IMG/VR virus record: IMGVR_UViG_3300046465_000052
Coordinates: 1-26,302 of that record
Reading direction: 5' to 3' (one strand)
Source of the DNA: a virus
Length of the DNA stretch: 26,302 nucleotides
Part shown: positions 22,989-26,302 of the stretch, piece after piece
Position numbering within the stretch: position 1 is the first letter of the stretch
Layout: every line of letters starts with the position of its first letter
Made by a program: the position numbers and the translations under genes
The notes under the pieces: model-generated
The model's input: only the letters and a program-made list of their open reading frames with translations
Told to the model about the DNA's origin: nothing
The model's database searches: none

Positions 22989-24389
22989 TCAGGTAATTGA
23001 CAGCCCTCGCCTGAGCGGTTTCTGCCAGCTGCTGGCAGCACTCATCGCGCCGCTCAGAGTCATTGCGTCGCTCGCGAACGTGAGGCAAAGCGAGTCGGCC
23101 AAGTCAGGCGAGCGCAGCCCGCGCTTGCGCATCTGGTCTTTGCTTTCCAGCTGCATCTTGCCGCTCGATGTAAATTTGTACTTAGCGCTGACGAGCTCTG
23201 CGAGCAGGTCGTCGTCTTGGGGCAGCGACACGTCACGGGCCTCAAGCCAGGCTTTCACCTTAAACCAGAGCTCAGCGCGCAGGTTGATGTAAGTCGCCTT
23301 GGAGCTCGGGCTCTCGCTGGTGTTGATACCTACCGCCGGCAAGCCGAGCTCACGCAGCCGGTCACACACACCACCGCCAAGACCAATGCTATCCACGTTA
23401 ATCTGAACCGGCTGCGTTCGCGGCTGCTGGCTCTCATACTCGGCAACCACTGCACCGCACAGCTGCATAAGATCCAAGCCCTGCCAGGTTTGTATGCCAA
23501 TGAGCTCTCTGCCCCGGCGCTTGCAAAGCGCACTGCGGTCGGAACCAAAACGGCTGACGTCCAAGCCCCATACAATCGGCTCGTCTTCCGTAATGACAAC
23601 CTCGCGCCTTTGCGCACTCTCGACGAGCTCAAGCGGGATCGCCGTGTCGTCGTCGCGCTGCGGAAACTCGCCAAGCACGCGCACGCGAAAAGCATTGCTC
23701 TCTTCGCCAAAGCGCGCAGCCATCTCACTCACATAGTCGTCACTCACCCTAGGCGAGTCGATGCAGCTGACCTTGCGAGTCCACCAATCGCCCGCCATGC
23801 GGTGGTGGGTGTCAAAGAAAAAGCCAGAGCTCCTGGTCGGGTTGCCGAGCAGAACGGTCGTTGCGTGCTCGCCAGACATCGAGCCAGCTGCTGCCTCAAA
23901 CACCGCCTCGGGGATACCCGACGCCTCGTCGCACACCAACATCACGTTGTCCGAGTGCACGCCCTGCAGCGCTTCTGGCGTTTCTGCCCTGGATGTCCGG
24001 CATGAAATAAACGCCTCGCTCGGCGCGGCCTTCAGGCTTACGCGGTCGCTCTTCACTTCCAAGAGCTCTTTGATCGCCACAGGGCACTCGTTAATCCAGC
24101 GCTTGAGCTCGGCAAACAGCGCGTCGAATAACTGCGCGCTGGTCGGTGCGGTTACGACCACTTTGACGGGATAGCGAGTCAGCAAAAAGTGCAGCATCGC
24201 CCAAGAGCTCGCCGTGGATTTGCCGGTGCCATGGCCAGAGCGCACGCTGATTTTACGCTCGCCAGATGCTATGGCATTGAGGAATTCTTTTTGCCAGGCG
24301 TCGGGCGACTGCTTGAGCACTTGCTCAACAAAAGCGACGGGATCGGTGCGAAAGCGCTTAACAAACGCCACATATGGGTTTTCTGCCAT
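22989..24389 (-). CDS. terL: terminase large subunit
   Basis: A 466-residue DNA-packaging motor. The ATPase part has Walker A SGHGTGKST (51-59, K57) and Walker B VMLVCDEAS (D154, E155), with a TTVLLGNPT coupling motif. The RNase H-like nuclease has D277 (VWGLDVSRFGSDRS), D333 (INVDSIGLGGG) and D429/D432 (SPDLADSL). All expected catalytic residues are present, so translocation and cutting should both work. Length is normal. No obvious small terminase lies before it; instead there is an array of short repeats. The start ATG 24389 is the only sensible one before YVAFVKRFRTDPVAFVEQVL. Confidence 0.95.
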   Translation of the reverse strand: MAENPYVAFVKRFRTDPVAFVEQVLKQSPDAWQKEFLNAIASGERKISVRSGHGTGKSTASSWAMLHFLLTRYPVKVVVTAPTSAQLFDALFAELKRWINECPVAIKELLEVKSDRVSLKAAPSEAFISCRTSRAETPEALQGVHSDNVMLVCDEASGIPEAVFEAAAGSMSGEHATTVLLGNPTRSSGFFFDTHHRMAGDWWTRKVSCIDSPRVSDDYVSEMAARFGEESNAFRVRVLGEFPQRDDDTAIPLELVESAQRREVVITEDEPIVWGLDVSRFGSDRSALCKRRGRELIGIQTWQGLDLMQLCGAVVAEYESQQPRTQPVQINVDSIGLGGGVCDRLRELGLPAVGINTSESPSSKATYINLRAELWFKVKAWLEARDVSLPQDDDLLAELVSAKYKFTSSGKMQLESKDQMRKRGLRSPDLADSLCLTFASDAMTLSGAMSAASSWQKPLRRGLSIT

Positions 24390-24410
24390 GCCATATTCTA
24401 CCGTTTTATG

Positions 24411-24474
24411 GTCTGAGCAAAGGTCTGAGCAGAAATGAGCAGCGTTCCGAGCAGAAATGGGACGCTGCGAGCAG
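24411..24474. repeat. GAGCA repeats leading into the iteron array
   Basis: GAGCA occurs at 24415, 24427, 24437, 24449 and 24469, that is with spacings of 12, 10, 12 and 20 bp, near the helical repeat. Two copies lie in the longer unit GAGCAGAAATG. The set lies in the leader of the terminase gene and runs straight into the 11-bp array, so the two probably work together. Confidence 0.6.
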
Positions 24475-24551
24475 GTCAGGGATTGAATAGGGATTGATCA
24501 GGGATTGGTCAGGGATTGGTCAGGGAATGAACAGCTATAGGTCAGGGACAG
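24475..24551. repeat. 11-bp iteron array upstream of the terminase gene
   Basis: Seven units of exactly 11 bp: GTCAGGGATTG, AATAGGGATTG, ATCAGGGATTG, GTCAGGGATTG, GTCAGGGAATG, AACAGCTATAG and GTCAGGGACAG. Four are near-perfect, one is degenerate. The array ends where the stop of the preceding gene begins (24553). A phased array beside the terminase gene is where many phages keep the packaging recognition site (cosB or pac). A replication origin or a regulatory site are the alternatives. Confidence 0.8.
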
Positions 24552-24552
24552 G

Positions 24553-24912
24553 CTATTCGTATGTGTGGCGCGGGTTGAGCTCGTCAGTTGGATTGTGAAA
24601 CGGGTCGTCAATGACTTGGCCGTCAGTGCTGAAGGTAATTTCTTGTTTGATCAAGTCCCTGACCATTTGATCTATCTCGTCGCTAGGGCTTCCGTCTACA
24701 TAGTCGCTGATCCAAGAAGTGACGCGCGCTAGGTAGATGAACTTGGGCGACGGATCGTCATACCGGAATTTCTTAATGTCAGGCGGGCTGACGTGGTAAC
24801 TCTCGTATGCAGCGCCAAGCTCGAAGTAAATGCTAATCGTGCCCCTGCGATACATTTCAGAGTCTTCGAGCTCTACCTCGACCAACAAATCGCCAAACTT
24901 TTTACTTACCAT
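24553..24912 (-). CDS. hypothetical protein, 119 aa
   Basis: A 119-residue acidic, soluble protein. KKFGDLLVEVELEDSEMYRR followed by GTISIYFELGAAYESYHVSP suggests an antiparallel sheet. A helix with WISDYVDGSPSDEIDQMVRD follows, and the end is polar. I do not recognise a family. There is no helix-turn-helix, so it does not look like a classical small terminase, although it holds that gene's usual position. AGGAT stands 8-10 nt before its ATG. It is the third gene of the leftward operon. Confidence 0.6.
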   Translation of the reverse strand: MVSKKFGDLLVEVELEDSEMYRRGTISIYFELGAAYESYHVSPPDIKKFRYDDPSPKFIYLARVTSWISDYVDGSPSDEIDQMVRDLIKQEITFSTDGQVIDDPFHNPTDELNPRHTYE

Positions 24913-24933
24913 GTCTGCATCCTATCACTATGC

Positions 24934-24949
24934 GCCCGCGTTAGCGGGC
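24934..24949 (-). other. GC hairpin with stop codon in the loop (71-aa gene)
   Basis: In the leftward mRNA the sequence is GCCCGC-UAAC-GCGGGC: a perfect 6-bp stem and a tetraloop that holds the UAA stop of the 71-residue gene (24941-24943). No U-tract follows, so it is not a standard intrinsic terminator. A similar structure ends the gene before it. Confidence 0.7.
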
Positions 24950-25156
24950 TGATTCGGTGAGCCTGTCGGATGCAGCCAGGAGTATATCGGCCAAGCCAAC
25001 AGCTGATATGTACCTGTGGTTCTTGCCATTTGGACTGATGTCTGGCGCGCGCTCTGCGTCGGCGGCGATGGCCTCTAAAAGCAGCGCCAGCGTAGAAGTG
25101 TCGAGATCCAGCGGATGCTTGCCGTGCCAGGGGGCTGGCAATTGTGTTGTTGTCAT
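24941..25156 (-). CDS. hypothetical protein, 71 aa
   Basis: A 71-residue protein. The C-terminal helix (HRYISAVGLADILLAASDRL) is amphipathic, and the first part has a short TSTLALLLEAIAADAERAP helix. No family is recognised. A strong GGGAGG about 5 nt before the ATG marks the start. Its stop codon sits in the loop of a GC-rich hairpin. It lies in the operon between two other unknown genes before the terminase, where phage regulators and small terminase-like proteins are usual, but no such motif is visible. Confidence 0.6.
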   Translation of the reverse strand: MTTTQLPAPWHGKHPLDLDTSTLALLLEAIAADAERAPDISPNGKNHRYISAVGLADILLAASDRLTESAR

Positions 25157-25166
25157 ACTGCCTCCC

Positions 25167-25180
25167 GCCGCTTACGCGGC
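25167..25180 (-). other. GC hairpin with stop codon in the loop (113-aa gene)
   Basis: In the leftward mRNA the sequence is GCCGC-GUAA-GCGGC, a perfect 5-bp stem closed by a GNRA-type tetraloop whose last three bases are the UAA stop of the 113-residue gene (25172-25174). The downstream arm leads straight into the GGGAGG ribosome site of the next gene, so folding could affect re-initiation. Confidence 0.7.
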
Positions 25181-25513
25181 TTCCGTCAGTTGACGCAGAG
25201 TTTCTTGGCCGACCCTATGCCTGGCTTGCGCTGCTCCAGACAATCGGCAATCGGGCTGTTGCTCAATCAGGCCCTTCTCGAAGCCATAGAGGTCATCCTC
25301 TTGCGTTAGCCAAGCGCCGTTTACACCAGTAAATCCAACCTTGTATCCAGACTCCTGCTTGTGGATCTTCTTAATCTTAGAGATTGCTTCTCTGCGAGAT
25401 GCAGCTTCAACAACTCCGAGAAAGCACAGAAGGTTTGCGGGGTGGTCGCCGTAACTGTACTCAGCTGTATTTTCAGAATATAAAAAATGGTCGATTGCGT
25501 AGTATCTGGTCAT
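25172..25513 (-). CDS. hypothetical protein, 113 aa, first gene of the leftward operon
   Basis: A 113-residue protein. A beta strand with TRYYAIDHFLYSENTAEYSY leads into NLLCFLGVVEAASRREAISK, then IKKIHKQESGYKVGFTGVNG. The VxEAxSRREAI-K-I stretch resembles a small alpha/beta repeat element in which residue-rich helices follow a strand, but I cannot name a family. The last 30 residues are Gln/Arg-rich. GAGGAA precedes the ATG by 9 nt. It is the gene nearest the palindrome-bearing promoter, the place where phages often keep a regulator, but no helix-turn-helix is visible. Confidence 0.6.
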   Translation of the reverse strand: MTRYYAIDHFLYSENTAEYSYGDHPANLLCFLGVVEAASRREAISKIKKIHKQESGYKVGFTGVNGAWLTQEDDLYGFEKGLIEQQPDCRLSGAAQARHRVGQETLRQLTEAA

Positions 25514-25541
25514 GTCGTCGTTCCTCGTTGTTATGGCCCTA

Positions 25542-25569
25542 ATTATACCGATATTGTTCTATCTGTCAC
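25542..25569 (-). promoter_or_regulatory. sigma70-type promoter for the leftward late operon
   Basis: On the - strand a -35 GTGACA (25564-25569) is followed after 16 bp by a perfect -10 TATAAT (25542-25547). It stands about 30 nt before the first leftward gene. This is the best promoter in the window and could drive the terminase, head, tail, lysis and ejection genes. Its -35 box lies in the palindrome at 25564-25582. Confidence 0.7.
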
Positions 25570-25582
25570 CTTTTTGGTGACA
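25564..25582. promoter_or_regulatory. 19-bp perfect palindrome, candidate operator between divergent genes
   Basis: TGTCACCTTTTTGGTGACA has two perfect 7-bp arms around T5. Each arm supplies a GTGACA box, so the same sequence is a -35 element in both directions. A dimeric regulator bound here would cover the leftward -35 and control transcription of the divergent small genes too. The palindrome could also act as a stem-loop, but no terminator tract lies outside it. Confidence 0.65.
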
Positions 25583-25603
25583 ATAAATAGAAATAAATAT
25601 GAG
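25577..25603 (+). promoter_or_regulatory. possible weak rightward promoter
   Basis: GTGACA (25577-25582) on the + strand, followed by a 15-bp A/T-rich spacer and TATGAG (25598-25603). The spacer is short and the -10 is poor, so this is only a candidate, but the rightward genes need a promoter here and no better one is seen. Confidence 0.35.
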
Positions 25604-25610
25604 AAAATTA

Positions 25611-25639
25611 GAGCTCCACAATCACCACATATGGAGCTC
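25611..25639 (+). promoter_or_regulatory. leader hairpin covering the ribosome site of the basic 43-aa gene
   Basis: GAGCTCCA (25611-25618) and TGGAGCTC (25632-25639) form a perfect 8-bp stem with a 13-nt loop. The right arm contains the GGAG (25633-25636) that serves the ATG at 25642, so a folded leader would block translation. Function is inferred from position. Confidence 0.5.
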
Positions 25640-25641
25640 CC

Positions 25642-25773
25642 ATGTACGGATCACACTCGAAAACCATGAAAGCCATGAAAGGTAAAAAGAGCGCAGGCAA
25701 AAAAGCCAACAACGCCCGCATGATCGCCGGCACCAACTCAGCCGTCGTTAAGCCACCCTACCCACCACGCTAG
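25642..25773 (+). CDS. small basic protein, 43 aa
   Basis: A 43-residue protein, MYGSHSKTMKAMKGKKSAGK then KANNARMIAGTNSAVVKPPY and PPR. It has eight lysines, two arginines and no acidic residues. GGAG five nt before ATG supports the start. Very small proteins that start MYG and carry a lysine cluster accompany other basic small genes in many aquatic phages, in my recollection with unknown function. It begins the rightward cluster of three basic proteins, and the next start (GTG) follows 2 nt after its stop. DNA or capsid binding is inferred only from charge. Confidence 0.65.
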   Translation: MYGSHSKTMKAMKGKKSAGKKANNARMIAGTNSAVVKPPYPPR

Positions 25774-25775
25774 CC

Positions 25776-26030
25776 GTGGCCACACCACGCAAAGGCAAGG
25801 CCCGCGTCAAAGTGACTGCCTCGGGAAAACGTGTTTCGTATGGCCAGGCGGGCAAGGCCAAAGACGGATCGAGGCGCGTGCAGCCATCTACCAAAAAAGG
25901 CGACGCCTACTGCGCGCGGAGCGCGGGCCAGATGAAGAAGCACCCGAAAGCCGCCAAGAACCCAAACAGCCCGCTGCGCCTTTCGCGAAAACGCTGGAAG
26001 TGCGCGGGTACGAAATCGAGGAGAAAGTAA
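25776..26030 (+). CDS. basic two-cysteine phage protein (DUF6321-like)
   Basis: An 84-residue protein with a GTG start at 25776, 2 nt after the previous stop. VKVTASGKRVSYGQAGKAKD, then PSTKKGDAYCARSAGQMKKH and SPLRLSRKRWKCAGTKS is a pattern I recognise as a widespread small phage family (DUF6321-like): VTASGK, G-AG/S, G-KKGD[AS]YCARS, P--LSRKKW-C-G--S. Two conserved Cys (C46, C76) may bind metal or form a disulphide. The function of the family is unknown; its strongly basic charge suggests nucleic-acid contact. TAATG joins it to the next gene. Confidence 0.8.
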   Translation: MATPRKGKARVKVTASGKRVSYGQAGKAKDGSRRVQPSTKKGDAYCARSAGQMKKHPKAAKNPNSPLRLSRKRWKCAGTKSRRK

Positions 26031-26212
26031 TGCCTGCAAAGAAACCTGGCTTGTATGCCAACATCGCCCGAAAACGTCGTCGTATTGCTGCGCAGAAAGC
26101 GGCTGGTAAAAAGCCCGAAAAGATGCGCAAGCCTGGCACCAAAGGTGCGCCTACTGCCAAAGCCTTCCGCGCTGCGGCGAAGACTGCGAAGAAGGGCACT
26201 CGAAGAAAATAA
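26030..26212 (+). CDS. small basic conserved phage protein, 60 aa
   Basis: A 60-residue, extremely basic protein, MPAKKPGLYANIARKRRRIA then AQKAAGKKPEKMRKPGTKGA and PTAKAFRAAAKTAKKGTRRK. The start at 26030 is set by the TAATG overlap and by GAGGAG seven nt before; an upstream ATG at 26000 would lie within the previous gene. The KxGLYANI-xKRxRI...EKMRKPG[TS]KGAPTAKAF--AAKTAK pattern occurs, in my recollection, as a conserved small protein in many aquatic phages. No function is known. The histone-like charge suggests a role with DNA, as packaged or host-directed protein. Confidence 0.75.
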   Translation: MPAKKPGLYANIARKRRRIAAQKAAGKKPEKMRKPGTKGAPTAKAFRAAAKTAKKGTRRK

Positions 26213-26302
26213 AATTTTTTTTCGGTGCGCGGAAGTGTAGTCCTCCACCCCCCACCCCCCTGCTGGTTCGAGGGGGGGGGTCGGCCATTGTTCCACGGAC
26301 TG
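26196..26302. other. non-coding end: A/T tract, then C6-A-C6 and G9 tracts
   Basis: After the last gene's stop (26210-26212) come ATTTTTTTT, then a C-rich run (C6 at 26248-26253, A, C6 at 26255-26260), an 11-nt spacer and G9 (26272-26280). The C and G runs can pair as a GC hairpin. No T-tract follows it, so it is not a clear terminator in either direction. The T8 after the last gene could help termination by itself. No gene is seen here. Confidence 0.6.

Noticed and set aside
23217-24005. 262-residue open frame on the + strand opposite the terminase gene
   Set aside because: It lies wholly antisense to a terminase with all catalytic residues, has no ribosome site or recognisable domain, and long antisense frames are expected from the codon use of these genes.
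24475-24551. CRISPR array
   Set aside because: Units are 11 bp and contiguous, with no spacers.
24553-24912. Small terminase subunit
   Set aside because: The position fits, but there is no helix-turn-helix and no coiled-coil oligomerisation region, so I left it as hypothetical.
24934-24949. Intrinsic terminator
   Set aside because: The GC stem is not followed by a U-tract and the downstream gene is in the same coupled operon.

Overview
The window reads as a large part of a temperate tailed phage genome with a short-tailed (podovirus-type) virion. It carries a phage Salmonella SU10-like head and neck set: large terminase, portal, scaffold, DUF5309-type major capsid protein, SU10-type adaptor and a beta-rich nozzle or stabiliser. 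No tail tube, sheath or tape-measure gene is visible. The holin, the T4-type endolysin and an attachment core that matches the 3' end of a bacterial tRNA (proline type, with encoded CCA) point to a Gram-negative host. Several small conserved proteins are of kinds I recall from aquatic phages, so a marine or freshwater proteobacterial host is plausible, but this is inference.

Left arm (1-1669, + strand): the end of a helix-turn-helix protein, a DUF3310 protein, an excisionase-like protein and a tyrosine integrase, running towards an attachment region at about 1681-1900. That region holds a 3' tRNA fragment flanked by an 18-bp perfect direct repeat and by 10-bp iterons. Phage genes lie on both sides of the tRNA fragment and no complete tRNA is present, so this looks like attP. 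The sequence is therefore probably free, circular or virion-derived phage DNA rather than an integrated prophage.

Main arm (1910-25513, all - strand, read right to left): three unknown small genes; an intergenic iteron array; the large terminase; a small basic protein; an 809-aa protein with an ART-like (ADP-ribosyltransferase-type) N-terminus; portal; scaffold; capsid; adaptor; fibre and decoration proteins; a lysis block (XhlA-like protein, single-TM proteins, holin, endolysin); the nozzle-like protein; and a set of repetitive or hydrophobic proteins that look like DNA-ejection proteins, ending next to attP. Almost every junction is an ATGA or TAATG overlap, so the arm is probably one long, translationally coupled late operon. 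The strongest promoter candidate is at 25542-25569 (TATAAT with GTGACA at 16 bp). Its -35 box lies inside a 19-bp perfect palindrome that supplies the same box on the other strand.

Right end (25642-26212, + strand): three very basic small proteins diverge from the same palindrome. After them comes an A/T tract and a striking C6-A-C6 ... G9 tract near the window end.

The items most worth following up are the ART-like injected-protein candidate, the 11-bp iteron array before the terminase gene (a candidate packaging or replication site), the shared palindrome between the divergent promoters, two consecutive genes whose stop codons sit in the loop of a GC-rich hairpin, a fibre protein with an exact 20-residue then 10-residue period, and a duplicated LDPxSxVR motif shared by adjacent candidate ejection proteins.
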